Origin: Clarkia xantiana subsp. parviflora
Taxonomy: Eukaryota; Streptophyta; Magnoliopsida; Myrtales; Onagraceae
Assembly (NCBI GenBank): GCA_036873135.1
Contig: JAPTYO010000001.1
Coordinates: forward strand, 51,654,624 to 51,718,623
DNA length: 64,000 bases
Direction: 5' to 3'
In this document: one piece after another, positions 13,208-24,745 of the stretch
Position numbering within the stretch: position 1 is the first letter of the stretch
Layout: each line of letters starts with the position of its first letter
Made by a program: the position numbers and the translations under genes
The notes under the pieces: generated by a model
The model's database searches: none
What the model was told of the DNA's origin: nothing
The model's input: the letters and a program-made list of their open reading frames with translations, nothing else

Positions 13208-14014
13208 GAGTTAATAATATAGGAGAGGTCTGAAGTTTACCCCATATTAACGGGAGAGGTCTAAAGTTTAAAATGTTGATTTGAGAGGTCTGAAGTTTCA
13301 ACTTTGTTATTTGAGGTTTTCCGTCCATTTTTAGGGTTAAATTTAACAGAATTGTGGGAAATGACATTTTTGCCCCTTTAATAAGGAAATGTGAAATGAC
13401 AATTTTACCCCTAAAGTCAAATTAAAACCACCAAGCTCCGGCCACCACCACCCGACTCTGACGACCACCACCTCGACTACGGCGACCACCACCGGCTCCG
13501 GCGACCTGGCTCCGGCCACCACTTCAGCAAAAAAAGCTCCGATCGGAGCCACAAATCTGGAGCTTTGTGGCTCCGATTTGGGCCCAATCGGGGCCGGTGG
13601 CTCCGATTTGGGTCCAATCAGAGCCGTGGTGGTGGTCGCCGGAGTACGGTGGTGGTCGCCGGAGCTGGAATGGTAGTCACCGGAGCCGGAGTCGTGGTTG
13701 CCGGAGTCGGGTGGTGGTCGCCGGAGCCAGGTGGCGGTGGCCGGAGCCATGGTGGCCTTAAGGGCATTTTGGTCTTTTCACTTCAAGCATGTGAGGGGCG
13801 CACTTGATAGAAGGGCATTTTTGGAAATTTATTTTATTTTCGGTTACATGCCAAGCATGTGACCAACTTCCGTCACAATTAACGATAAAAACAGACGGAG
13901 ACCGTTGTTATCAAAAAAATTTGAAACTTCAGACCTCTCCAATCAACATTTTAAACTTCAGACTTCTCCCATTAGCATGAGGTAAACTTCAAACATCTCC
14001 TAGGTTATTAATCC
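13208..14014. mobile_element. 807-bp foldback MITE with 9-bp target duplication (MULE-like)
   Basis: The element is flanked on both sides by TATAACTTA (13199-13207 and 14015-14023). A perfect 9-bp duplication is characteristic of Mutator-like elements. Terminal inverted repeats of about 170 bp start GAGTTAATAA on the left and GGATTAATAACC on the right (reverse strand), and both contain repeated GGAGAGGTCTGAAGTTT blocks. The interior (13430-13760) is GC-rich, with mirrored runs of GGTGGTCGCCGGAG and CTCCGGCCACCACC, so the whole element could fold into one long hairpin. Open frames inside it are by-products of this simple composition. Confidence 0.85.
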
Positions 14015-14023
14015 TATAACTTA

Positions 14024-14560
14024 CCCAAAACATAGACACTATTTACTTTAGAGTTTAGAGGTAGCTATGTAAATTTGAGTAGCTAGCTGCCACTGTAATT
14101 TCATAGTTTCTATCTCAATCACCTCCTTATTAGTTATTGGTAGTCAACGCAGTTAGTTTAGTATTGTTTCCACATGCATGCATGTCTATTAGCACGATGT
14201 TGCTGACCTGTCTGGGTTCAGACAATAATGTTTGTTGAAAAAAAAACCATTTTTCTAAGGAACGATTCAACCAGATATTGGCCAAAAAAAAAAATGCATC
14301 AACAGTTTTTGTCGTTGCCACGTTTCATCAAATTGATCCTTAAATAAATAAAATAATACAGAACTTCTTTGTTAACCAAACCTCAACAAGAAGTCTGCAA
14401 TCATCAACTCAATTCCAAGCAATTAAATAAGAACTTGCAGCTACAGTACAGAATAAAGTAAGATCCATCCATTATCCATCCAATGATTTCGCACTAAGCA
14501 AATAATTATCCACTTGATTTTGCCTCCTCCACTTTTGACAAACTTGTAAAGCAAACCTTA
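14024..14560. other. Intergenic DNA upstream of the RGLG leader
   Basis: No coding sequence seen. The part next to 14560 is the likely promoter region of the RGLG gene, but I see no certain TATA box. Confidence 0.35.
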
Positions 14561-14668
14561 AAAGTTTGCTCCTTCTCTACGACTACTCACTAGTTGATCC
14601 TTCCATTTTTCTCTCCCTTGGATCAATTTTTCAAAAAGCAGAAAAGGGCATAAGATTCAGATCCCGCC

Positions 14669-14701
14669 ATGGTGGAAGCTGCAGCTGCCATGCAGAATTG
14701 A
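14669..14701 (+). promoter_or_regulatory. Possible upstream ORF in the RGLG 5' leader
   Basis: A short frame of ten codons plus stop (MVEAAAAMQN) starts in a strong plant initiation context, GCCATGG. It is followed at about 14720 by AATAAGGTACG, which could be a splice donor of a leader intron, with candidate acceptors near 15330 (TTTTACAG) and 15379 (CTCCTAG). Leader introns are common in plant genes of this kind. That this stretch is transcribed as the RGLG leader is inference from position only. Confidence 0.35.
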
Positions 14702-15465
14702 CTGCGATAGATCGAAAAATAAGGTACGAAAAATCCAATAATTGGACCCTTGATTCAAGAATTGGGTTTTGCTTCTCAGCTCAAATTAGGTCAGCTTTTG
14801 TCCAAAAGTTGTATCTTTTTGGTGATTTCTTCTAATTTTCGAGTTCTTGTTGCTGACCCATGATTTGATTAGCAAAGCGTGTCGTTCTTGATCCTGCTGA
14901 TGTGGAGTTCCATTCGTAGAAAACGAGGAACATCAGTCCGACAAGTAACCTAGGAGATAACTTAATCTGGATGCAATCAGTAATTGAGAAGTCTCATCTT
15001 CCGAGTTAAGGGAAACTAAAGTGCAACCAATTCTGCAATCAAGGTGCAAAACGTTCCGAAAGGATAGCCCGGCCTTGAGCCCGTTCAATAGTCGGGTTGA
15101 AGAGTTTTGGGCACTCACTTATAAAAAAAACTGTTTTTATTTTATCATTTTAATTTTATAGATATATATCAGTAAAAGAAGAAGCTACACACGAAAGTCG
15201 TTTCTTGAGCAGCCTCTTTGGTATTCGTCTGATTTATTTGGCTGTGTAGATTACCAGAGTTTCCAGGAAGCTCCGTGAATGAAATTGTGTGCTGTGTATA
15301 CATATATATAGTCCAATCTGACTTTTACAGGGACAAAATTTGATCTTTCCTTATCATTCAATCTCGTTGTGCTCCTAGGTTTCCTGTTCTTCCTTGCCTT
15401 CTCTGTTCTTGGTGGAAAAACAAAAACTGCTGCTTGTAGAACTTGTGTGTCAGAGATTTTACTTG

Positions 15466-17769
15466 ATGGGGGCTAATCTGACACGACAAGATAGTTGGGA
15501 AGACAATTCATCTCGGCCGGGTGCTTCTTCATGGGACAATCACAACCAATACGGTTATTCTCAACCTTCATATGGTCAAGAGAATCGAGCTTCAGCTTCA
15601 TCACCACAACCGGCCTATCCTCCACAATCGGCTTATGTGGCGCAGCCTTACTACCCTGCTCCTCAGGAGATTGGTGGTGTCCAAACCCGAGATAACCGAA
15701 AGAAGTTTGATCGAAGATATTCAAGAATTGCAGACAACTATAATTCCTTGGGAGAGGTGAGGATCACATAAATTTGATGTCTTTAAGGGATAATGTGTCT
15801 CATAGTTGTTGTTCAATGTATAAATTTATTCAATTTATGCAGGTAACTGCAGAACTTGCACGTGCTGGACTTGAATCTTCTAATCTTATACTTGGCATTG
15901 ATTTCACGAAGAGCAACGAATGGACCGGTAATTTTTTACCTTACTAGACCACCAAATTGCATTTTGTTTATCCGATTGTATAGTGACACTGTTTTATTTG
16001 GAAAAAAGGTGCAAGATCATTCAAACGACGCAGTTTGCATGATATTAGAAACGGTCTCAATCCATACGAGCAAGCAATATCCATTATTGGGAAAACCTTG
16101 GCTTCTTTTGATGAAGATAACTTAATCCCCTGCTTCGGGTTTGGAGATGGTAGGTGATTTGGTCACTAAATACATGTTTGAGATTTCGATATTTGTGAGG
16201 AGTAAAGATTTGATTTTCTTTTTAAAAAATCAGCATCCACTCATGACCAAGACGTCTTCAACTTTTTCCCTGATGGGAGATTTTGCAACGGATTTGAAGA
16301 AGTCCTGAGCCGGTACAAGGAGATTGTGCCTCACATAAGGCTTGCAGGTTTTTATTTTCTTGTCAATCTTTAAAGTTAGAAATTTGAAAAAAGAACTCAT
16401 AGTCAGAATCATACCGACTAATCGACATCATCTTGTAGGACCAACATCGTTTGCCCCTATCATTGAGATGGCTATGACCATTGTGGAGCAAAGTGGAGGG
16501 CAGTACCATGTTTTGGTGATAATTGCAGATGGACAGGTACCTTTTACTGCTTATTCTCAGCTAAATAAGCATTTTAAGCTTTAAGGCTTATATTTTGATA
16601 GAGAGAGGGGATGCTTTTAATAAGTTGCAATGCAAATGATAGGTTACTCGGAGTGTCGATACTGAAAGAGGCCAATTAGGTCCGCAGGAGCGGAAAACAG
16701 TTGAAGCAATAGTCGAAGCAAGGTGAGATTATTTAGGCCGATCATAATATTGACTATTTGTTTTATTTATTTATTTTCACCTAATATGCTCATACTTATT
16801 TGCAGCAAGCTGCCTCTCTCAATTATCTTAGTCGGGGTTGGAGATGGACCTTGGGACACAATGCAGGAATTTGATGACAATATTCCTGCCCGAGCATTCG
16901 ATAATTTCCAGGTAATATAGTGCAGAATGTTTTCAATGTCACAGTAAACTTTGCATTTTTTCTTATAATAATTTACTGATTTATGAAGTTTTTCTTTCTT
17001 TTGTAGTTTGTAAATTTTACAGAAATAATGTCAAAGAATACCTCTACTTCGCGTAAAGAGACAGAGTTTGCTCTTTCAGCATTGATGGAGATTCCTTCCC
17101 AATACAAGGCAACATTAGAACTCAACTTACTCGGGTAATTGTCTTGTCTCATTATCTGTAACTATAAAAGTGCAATCTTGATGTAAAAGTTGTCTTTTTT
17201 TTTTTTTAAAATTTGAAATTGCTCTGGTCGAAACAGAACCCAGAAGGGTAATTCTCCACATCGTGTTCCTCTTCCACCACCAGTGGGAAGCATTCCTGTG
17301 ATGAGTAGCTTAAAACCTTCATACTCAACAAGTTTTGAGCCCTCTGTTCCGCCTTATCCAGAAGATAAGAGTCCAGTTTTCTCAGAATCAACTGCTCCAA
17401 GTTCCACCTATGACAATCAGGTAAAAAGGCTTTGAAAATTAATGCTTGTTGAGATGGAAAGGTTTTTTTAAGCATTACACAATTGCTCGCTCAACTGAGA
17501 AAAGTGGAAACTTTTAATGTGATCGGTTATTTTGGTAGGTTTGCCCGATCTGCCTCAGCAATCCAAAGGACATGGCTTTTGGTTGTGGACATCAGGTTGG
17601 GTTTTGTATACAGATAGTTTTGCTGACATTGATTGCCAAAGGAGATGTTTTACTGACTGAGTGAGATTTTGGTTGTTTGATACAGACATGCTGCGAATGT
17701 GGGCAAAATCTTGAACTTTGCCCGATCTGTCGGAGCCAAATCACCACCAAAATCAAGCTTTACGGTTGA
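15466..17769 (+). CDS. RGLG2: RGLG-type E3 ubiquitin ligase (copine/VWA plus RING)
   Basis: RGLG proteins are RING E3 ligases that sit at the plasma membrane through N-terminal myristoylation. They act in Lys63-linked ubiquitination, auxin-related growth and stress or ABA signalling. Exons: 15466-15756, 15843-15927, 16009-16149, 16234-16347, 16439-16536, 16643-16722, 16806-16911, 17007-17134, 17237-17420, 17539-17595, 17686-17769. Phases agree and give 455 residues. A Tyr/Pro/Gln-rich N terminus is followed by a copine-type VWA domain (about 100-330; [31 protein letters not shown]). A C-terminal C3HC4 RING has C411, C414, C425, H427, C430, C433, C440 and C443. An in-frame ATG at 15394 lies upstream, but starting at 15466 gives Met-Gly, as needed for myristoylation, and matches the family. 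RGLG1, 2, 3 or 4 cannot be settled by eye; the symbol is the closest recognised relative. Confidence 0.93.
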
Positions 17770-19089
17770 AGAAGGACCTATATTCTCTGTTTGGTGTGCT
17801 CTCTGCACTGCACTGCACCATTTGTTGATTTGTTTGAGGGACCATTACCCATCTGTAAGTAAATTAGTTAAGCTGTAGTGAGTGAGTTAGTATTGCTGTA
17901 AAATGCTTACTTAGAGCTTGGTGTTCTTCATTGACTTACATGATTGATTACTATATCCAATGAAAAAATTAAGGAGATTTATAATGAGTGGGTGTTTTAA
18001 TTATAATTAATATATATCTATATATATATATATTAACAAAAGAGGGAAATGAGGTTGAAATGTGAAGGAAAGGGGTTGGTGTATGGTTGGACTTTTTTAT
18101 AAAGTGGGCAATGAATGAAGCTTTAATTTAAAGGACCCCCCAACCACACCACACCAGACCATGCCATCTTTAAATTAATGAATGATGTTTCACTATGTTT
18201 TGTTGTTTTGAGGTGATGATAGAAGAAGCTGCACAATATCATCACCTCTCACCAAATAAAATATTTACTTTTCTTCATTTATTCATGCTCTTATCTAGGT
18301 ATTTGATTGTTGTTACAATATATTTAAACGTTTGTATTCAACATCTCATGTTTGTTAAATGTTGGTAATTTCTTAACCTTCGTATAAAATAAAATGTCAG
18401 CTACTAGATTACAATGATAAATAAAAATTAAACGTCTAATACAAACTATTCTGCAATATAAAACAAACAAATATTAGGCATTCAAATCTTAAAAAAAAAG
18501 GTCAGATATCAACTTGTCAAAATACAAACATGTAAAATATTCTGCAATAAATAACTGACAAATATTATGTATTCAAATCTTAAAAAAAATTAGATATTAA
18601 TTTGTCAAAATATAAAAACTCAGGTATTTGAAAAACTATATAGCCCTAGAAGATTCGTATAAGCGATAAAAATTCTATAAAAGGGTCATGCGAGGTAAAG
18701 CTAGGATCGTCTTTGTATACAGAAACAAAGAAAGGAGAGCTATACAAGTGGGTTCGCTATCAATCAAATCGAATCCACTATGGCACCATGTATATTGTAT
18801 ACACGAAGCTTAACACGGAGAAAGACGTGACGTCTACATTAAACCTACCTCAACAAAATTGCAATTATTTTTTATTTTTTTTAATCTTAAATTGCAATTA
18901 ATTTGATGTACATATTTTTAATATATAAATATAGATATATATTAAATTACTTACATAATTTTAGACCGAGATTGCTCGATTGTTTTCTTGCCCACTTGTT
19001 ATTGCCACACAATAGAATAGTACTATGCTTGGGAAAATGGTACTAGAATAAGCATCATCATTGTCTACTACTTCCAAATACATGAGTTA
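17770..19089. other. RGLG 3' region and AT-rich intergenic DNA
   Basis: The first 150-200 bases should be the RGLG 3' untranslated region. Further on there are AT-rich blocks with a local direct repeat: two similar stretches around 18465-18535 and 18535-18625, both containing ATTCAAATCTTAAAAAAA followed by TTTGTCAAAATA. No gene is seen. Confidence 0.45.
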
Positions 19090-20853
19090 TCGCTTAATAG
19101 ACTATGTCTGGTTTCCATTGTCTCGGTTGTCATCGGTTAAGGCGTTGCACGTTCTTCGAAACTTTGCTGGTTTGGGAGATAATGCCACTCTCCTGATGAT
19201 GGCCAAGACAGACTGAAAAACAGTCAAGCTGCTCTTAAGAGAAAGACCCCCTCGTCACGACCCGTTTGTTCGTATGCGCAGTGCGAGTTGGGTTTCAAGA
19301 ACTAATCTTGGGAGTATTGATGGCTGATCCAGCTCGTGGGAAGGCTAAATGCTCTGCATGTTGATTTCGCTGGGAGCGTCAAAGTTCCAGACACGTGACA
19401 ATTGATATCAGAGCGGAGTTCTCAACTTAGGTGGGAATGAAGATACATAACTGTTGCAGACTCTGAACTGATCGCGGTTGTTGTTTGTTACTTTACCACG
19501 AATTGCCATTAGGTAGCGCGACTCTTAGTGAACAAGGGATCTGATGGAGGAGTTTTTCGACGAAGAAGGCTGAGTTGTGTTGATGTGCGGAGCACTGCTG
19601 AAAAGCAAATGTTACTACAGATCACTGCTGGAAGGGCGGAGACAGGTTGTCAAGAGCATCTCTGACCCTACCCAAGAAAGCAGATGATATTGACTGCTGG
19701 AAGGGCGGAGGCAAGTTGCAAGTAGCGTCCCATGGAGTGGGAAATCTCTTAAGCGCATTAGCCATTTCTCTAGGAGCGAGGACGAGATTGTCTCATGGGC
19801 CTCGTAGTGGTGGTTTATGGTTGGTAGGCCTAGAGCACCACGGAAACCAACGTAACATCGACCAACGAGGAAGTTGATCTTCTCAAGAGGATGGGACAAT
19901 GCGCCAAAAAAAAAAAAAAAACTATGGTCATACTCAACTTTCAAGAAGGCATATCATTGATGGCGTGGAAGTGTGCCCTACTGCAGAAGAATTGAAGATT
20001 TCGTGGGAGCAGCAGGATCGCGCAACGAGGGTGTTGCGTTGGCTGGGTGGGAGAGAATGTCACGTGTCTGGAAAAGTGGTGCTAGGTCAAGCACCGCCAG
20101 CGTCTACTACTTCCAAAGCATAAATAAAACTCTTTAGGGGGAAGTAGTATGTGGGAGCCAGACCAGTATGTTATGGATGCGGATCTCCCCCCACCCATAC
20201 ATGTGGTGTCGCTTAATAGACTATTGTTGTTTTCCACTGTCCTGGTTGTCATTGGCACCTTGCTGCTTTGGGAGCTAATGTCGCTCTCCTGATGATGGCC
20301 AGGGCAGGCCGAAAATCAGTCAAGCTGATTTTAGGAGCCAAACCCCCTAACACGACCCCTTTGTTCGTATGCGCAGTGCGAGTCGGACTTCGAGAACTGA
20401 TCTTGTGAGTATTGAGGGTTGATCCAGCTCGTGGGAAGGCTGAATGCCCCGCGTGTTGATTCCGTTGGGAGCGTCAAAACTCCAGACACGTGACAAGTGG
20501 TATCAGAACAGAGTTCTCGACTCAGGTGAGAATGAAGATACATGACTGTTGTAGAATCTGAACTGATCGTGGTTGTTGTTTGTTGCTTTACCACGAATTG
20601 CCACTGGGTAGCGCAGTTCTTATTGAACAAGGGATCCGATGGAGGAGTAGTTCGACGAAGAAGGTTGAGTTGCGTTGCTGTGCGGAGCACTGCTGAATAG
20701 CAGATGTTATTACGGATCACTGCTGGAAGGGTGGAGGCAGGCTGCCAAGAGCATCTCTGACCGTACCCAAGAAAGCAGATGATATTGACTGCTGGAAGGG
20801 CGGAGGTAAGTTGCCAAGTAGCGTATCAGGGAATGGGAAATCTCTTAAGCGTC
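19090..20853 (+). repeat. Duplicated LTR-end/PBS/leader remnants of an LTR retrotransposon
   Basis: Two direct copies of about 650 bp, 19090-19755 and 20209-20853, share most of their sequence, including GTTCGTATGCGCAGTGCGAG and ATCCAGCTCGTGGGAAGGCT. Each contains a primer-binding-site-like word complementary to the 3' end of initiator Met tRNA. It reads TGGTATCAGA at 20498-20507 and TGATATCAGAGC near 19404, preceded by ACACGTGACA, which fits an LTR ending in CA. The copies therefore look like LTR 3' part plus PBS plus untranslated leader. They are not intact and no protein domain is readable between them. The stretch between them (19756-20208) holds nothing recognisable. Confidence 0.6.
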
Positions 20854-20926
20854 TCGGGGAGACCATGTCGTAGATCTTGGCTATCGTATAAACTTCACTG
20901 AGTGTCTTAGGTCGCTGCAGACGAAC

Positions 20927-21600
20927 CTAACATTGTAAGTCGAGTCTTAGCCCACCCATGAACATGGATAATACATATCCTTCTGTCACAGGCTGGAGGA
21001 GCTGTATCTTGTGAAGAAGGGTGCTAAATTGATGTTGATACTCTGCAAATGTTCCTTCTTGATGAAGATTCTTCATTTCTAACATTGGATCGCAAAAGAG
21101 TTCATCCCCAAAACGAGCTTGCAGGAGGTCCACGTATTCTAACCAAGTGAGTGACCTTACCTTCATGGCTTGAACATTCATGAAACCTTGATGCCACTAC
21201 AATACTTCTCCTTCAAGGTGGATTATAACCACCTTAAGCTTTGGTTGACCTGCTGGCCTGTCGCAACATCCACGGTCTGTCCGGCCGGAGTATCGGTCGG
21301 CAAAGGCGTTCCCGGAATCAGAATCGACCCTATTGTCAGTCGAGTTGCAGTTTCAGACCACGAGAACCTGGTTCGTGACCACCCGTGTTCTGCTGCAAGT
21401 GATCACGACAGTTAGGGTGTAAGGAGAGCTCCGCAAAAAGTCGTCCGTGATCGTGGATGGCTGCGTCGAATCGAGCGTCCTTCTCGGCGCGGTTTTCTTC
21501 TTTGGATGTGGCCATGGCTGGTGGGTGATAGTGGCAGTTGGTGGTGATTGGGGCCGATGGTGGTTGGCAACGGCGGCCCGGTGACTCTGATACCAGATGA
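20927..21600 (-). pseudogene. Gypsy-type gag fragment
   Basis: The minus-strand frame at 21181-20927 reads through the conserved core of Ty3/gypsy Gag: LTWLEYVDLLQARFG, DPMLEMKNLHQEGTFAEYQ, then LQPVTEGYVLSMFMGGL. The family pattern is W-x-x-Y ... RFG ... DP-x-x-x-L-x-x-L-x-Q-GT-x-x-EY ... S-x-F-x-x-GL. An upstream minus-strand frame that includes MATSKEENRAEKDARFDAAI (about 21522 downward) looks like the Gag N terminus. The reading frame shifts between the two parts, and the element breaks off near 20900 where the plus-oriented remnants end. No protease, reverse transcriptase or integrase is present. Confidence 0.75.
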
Positions 21601-21603
21601 TAT

Positions 21604-21789
21604 GGTTGCAGTGAATGGAGGCGCAACAAATAGAAGAGAACAGTAAAATTAGATTTTCATTTCCTTTCCTTAGCAAACCTGTCGACATACTTATTACATA
21701 CTATTGACCTAATCACTCATTAAATGGGCTTGACTCTATCAACCCAACACAACCCAACCAACACGACACTAATTAAACAGACTCGTAAC
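21604..21789 (-). mobile_element. Short LTR and primer binding site of the gypsy remnant
   Basis: Read on the minus strand, this stretch begins TGTTACGAGTC and runs to CATATCA, followed after two bases by TGGTATCAGAG (about 21601-21591). TGGTATCAGAG is the classic initiator-Met tRNA primer binding site. This orders LTR, PBS and Gag correctly on the minus strand. The LTR would be only about 185 bp. No second LTR was found, so this is a 5' fragment. Confidence 0.6.
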
Positions 21790-22866
21790 AAGCGACCTAC
21801 GAGATCTTGTTCTTGAAGATATCCTCAAAGTTGTACATATGAAATACATCAGATATTGTTTCGTTGCAGCAGAATTTCGACAAATTACACTCCCAAAACT
21901 TCTCCTTACACGACTACTTTTCCTTCAACCATCTTCACCAAATTCCTCGTGTTTGTGCTCTTCAGTCTCTAGAAGACACCAAATAGGGTTTGAAATCCAA
22001 AGCCGATTTTCAATTAAAAAAAAAACGTTTTTTTTATAAAAATCTTAATGAAATTAACGAGAACATGAAAGAACATAATGGATAATTAATATAAAAAATA
22101 TATTTTACATTTTATTAAAATATTTCATTTGCAAACTTAAATAACTAAAAAAAAGTATACATTTGAATCATATAATATCTGATATTATGATATATAAATA
22201 ACTAAACTGTATTAACCCTAATAACAATTGTCAATTATAAAACATATGTAAATTATCTAAAAGTTCACGCAACTTAAAGGAAAAATAATAAAACGAAAAA
22301 TGTAGACAGTACCGCGTGGACAAAAATTAGGATTTAGGAGTCGCGAGAAATTGAGCCAACGAGACATAATCCATAATAATGATGGACACACATATAAAGC
22401 TGAAAATGAGAGGTGCTGGCATAGTTAGTTAGAAGTCCAAGTCAACTTCAACTTAATTAGGTCTATAATCATAAAAATAATAATTTATCTCTCTTTATAT
22501 ATTATATATATTTTTTCAAATATTAATAATAATAAAAATACATTTCTGTCATACTGGAAGAGAATATTTTTTTGGAAATCTACTCTGCAGCTATAACTAA
22601 ACTAGTTAATGAATGCATGGAAAAAAAAAAACTAGTTAATGGATGGGAAGTTTATTATAAACGTTAACTTATGTTATTTTTTAATTTTTTTTAAATTAAT
22701 ATTTATATATATATATATATATATATATCAAAATAATTTAGACATTTTTTTTTTGTAGGAACGTATATATTAAAAATGTATTACATTATAAAAAAATCAC
22801 ATTTATTTTCACATAAAACAATATATTCATAAATTAGAGAATCGTTAAAAAGGTTCCATAGCATAA
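21790..22866. other. AT-rich intergenic DNA, no gene seen
   Basis: Very AT-rich, with a TA dinucleotide run near 22703-22729 and several poly-A/T tracts. No coding sequence, RNA gene or complete transposon is recognisable. Confidence 0.5.
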
Positions 22867-23282
22867 GAACATCCACAATGATATTATGTAAAGATTACGT
22901 AAACGTGACCCTACATGTTTGTTTAAGTAAAGCAAAAAAAACTTTCTATAGTGGTTTTACATAGCATTCCTTAAAGATGGGACCCACACGTAAATTTATA
23001 TTTTTACATAAAGCATTCCTTGAATATAAGGAATGAACTATGTATTACGTAAACAATTTTTAATTATAAATTAATTCATTTTGTAATTAATGCTAATATC
23101 TTATTGGTGATTGTTGAAAAAATTAATAATAAAATATATTTACGGAATATGTTTAAGTAATACGATTGCAGAGCAAATATTTTTTATGTGTGTCTAAACT
23201 TTACGTATTACTTAAAGTGTACATAAATGTCTACATGACAATTTTAAAAAATACAATTTATGTAAAACCATTATGGATGCTC
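22867..23282. mobile_element. Tourist-like (PIF/Harbinger) MITE, 416 bp
   Basis: The termini are GAACATCCACAATGATATTA on the left and, reverse complemented, GAGCATCCATAATGGTTTTA on the right. They are flanked by TAA on both sides (22864-22866 and 23283-23285). GA(G)CATCCA-type ends with a 3-bp TAA/TTA target duplication are the hallmark of Tourist-like MITEs. The interior is AT-rich and non-coding, with further imperfect self-complementarity. Confidence 0.85.
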
Positions 23283-23735
23283 TAAGTAGTTAAAAGCAAG
23301 TGAATGTGGGACTACTTATTTACAATATTTAAAGTTATAAAATATTATAATAAAAAAACAATAGTTATGTCAAAATAACACATTTATATTTAATAATGAC
23401 ATAATTTTTCAATTCGTTTTAAAACTTATAATTTAAGGTAATGAAACTTGGCGGAATTTAGATTCAGAAGCTTTAGAATGAACTTTAAATTTCAAATTCG
23501 CCGATTTCACCTCATGTAATTATCTAATATAATCAAACAAAATTATATTTGTTTAATAACTTGACATCCGAAAATGAGAATCTTTTAAATAAAAAAAAAA
23601 AAAATCAATTAGAATATGAACAAAACATATATATATAATTAAGGGTGAAGTTAAATAGAAAGTGTACATACGGGACGTTTTATTAAAGTCGGATTGGGAG
23701 TATTATTGTCCTAATTACGTTAAACTCTTGGAATG

Positions 23736-23743
23736 TATATAAG
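23736..23743 (+). promoter_or_regulatory. Candidate TATA box for the small basic protein gene
   Basis: TATATAAG lies about 190 bases before the ATG at 23933. Purely a motif and position call. Confidence 0.45.
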
Positions 23744-23932
23744 AATAAAATTTGAACGTGACAAATAATTAATAGGGCATTAAATACACAGTTGAAGAGT
23801 CTCCAATTAATTCCAAATCTACCACTCTTCTTGTTTTGGTGGTATACACTATACAACAACACTCATCTTTCTTTTCTTCACGACCTAATAATTCATCCTC
23901 CTTAATTCTTTCTCTCTCTGCAATTTCCTTCC

Positions 23933-24328
23933 ATGGCTGTGCCGTACCAGAAACTCCGATCCCTAGAAACCTCCATCTCCTTCGACGATGACGAAGCATT
24001 CGGAAATGGAGGAGCGATCCCTTATTCGCTTTCAAGATCAAGAGCGTGGAGGAGGGCGGTTCCAATACGGAGGAGGCTGAAGGTGCGGCTGCCGGGGCTT
24101 CGCCGGCTGCTGAGGAAGAAGGCCAGGATGGTGGCGTCAGTCAGAGCGTCGTGGACACGTGTCATGCAGAGGTTGAAGGAAGGTCACGGGCACTTCGGGG
24201 ACCTTTTCGCCGGAAACTACCTCTTCTTGCAGGTTAACCCTACGCCGGTCAACAAGTACATCGCCAGGTCCCATGCTCTTGGCGTCTATGGCAACGGCCT
24301 CCCAGCTTCTTCAAAAACCCTTGCTTAA
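23933..24328 (+). CDS. Small basic plant protein, function unknown
   Basis: A single open frame of 131 codons, starting in CCATGGCT, a good plant initiation context. I do not recognise a named family with certainty. The protein opens with an acidic stretch (SFDDDEAFGNGG, about residues 15-27). It then has a strongly basic, leucine-rich segment with repeated RR and RLL (about 36-82: RAWRRAVPIRRR, GLRRLLRKKARMV), and ends with a hydrophobic FGDLFAGNYLFLQV motif (about 87-102). There is no signal peptide or transmembrane helix. The basic segment would fit nucleic acid binding or nuclear/nucleolar targeting, but that is inference. GC content and the coding-like composition stand out from the AT-rich flanks. 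A TATA motif lies upstream and no intron is needed. Confidence 0.75.
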   Translation: MAVPYQKLRSLETSISFDDDEAFGNGGAIPYSLSRSRAWRRAVPIRRRLKVRLPGLRRLLRKKARMVASVRASWTRVMQRLKEGHGHFGDLFAGNYLFLQVNPTPVNKYIARSHALGVYGNGLPASSKTLA

Positions 24329-24745
24329 TTATTATTATTCTTTGATTATGTCAACAAGTGAGGTTTGGCCTCTTTAATTAATTAAATTAGTGCATGCATG
24401 TTTAATTCAAGTATATATATATAATAATAATAATTAAAAAGATTATGCCATTATATGTCATTAAATAAGAATCAATGGTTGAAAAAATCATTGCCTATTG
24501 ATTTCAAGCAGATGATGGACAGATCAACTCGCGCGCCCTAAGTTTTTAAGGCTTTAATTGCGACACTTGAATTTTTTTTATTTATTTTTTTTTTTTGCAT
24601 TTTTTAGAGAGAATTTAGTTAAGAAAATAAGTAATGAAACATACCAAATCTTTTTTAAAAGGTGAACATTAGTGGGGAAACTTGAAAAATATTGAAACTT
24701 TAGGGGATAAATATATTTATTCTAGTCAGTTCATATAATCCAATT
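24329..24745. other. 3' region of the small gene, AT-rich
   Basis: Short ATT and TA repeats near 24330 and 24412-24432 and poly-T tracts. No gene seen. Confidence 0.4.

Noticed and set aside
13343..13807. Long open frames on both strands (up to 135 codons)
   Set aside because: They come from GC-rich mirrored simple words inside a MITE with defined ends and have no protein-family features.
15394..15465. Earlier in-frame ATG for the RGLG gene
   Set aside because: It would add a hydrophobic N terminus and remove the terminal Met-Gly needed for myristoylation. The family starts at Met-Gly.
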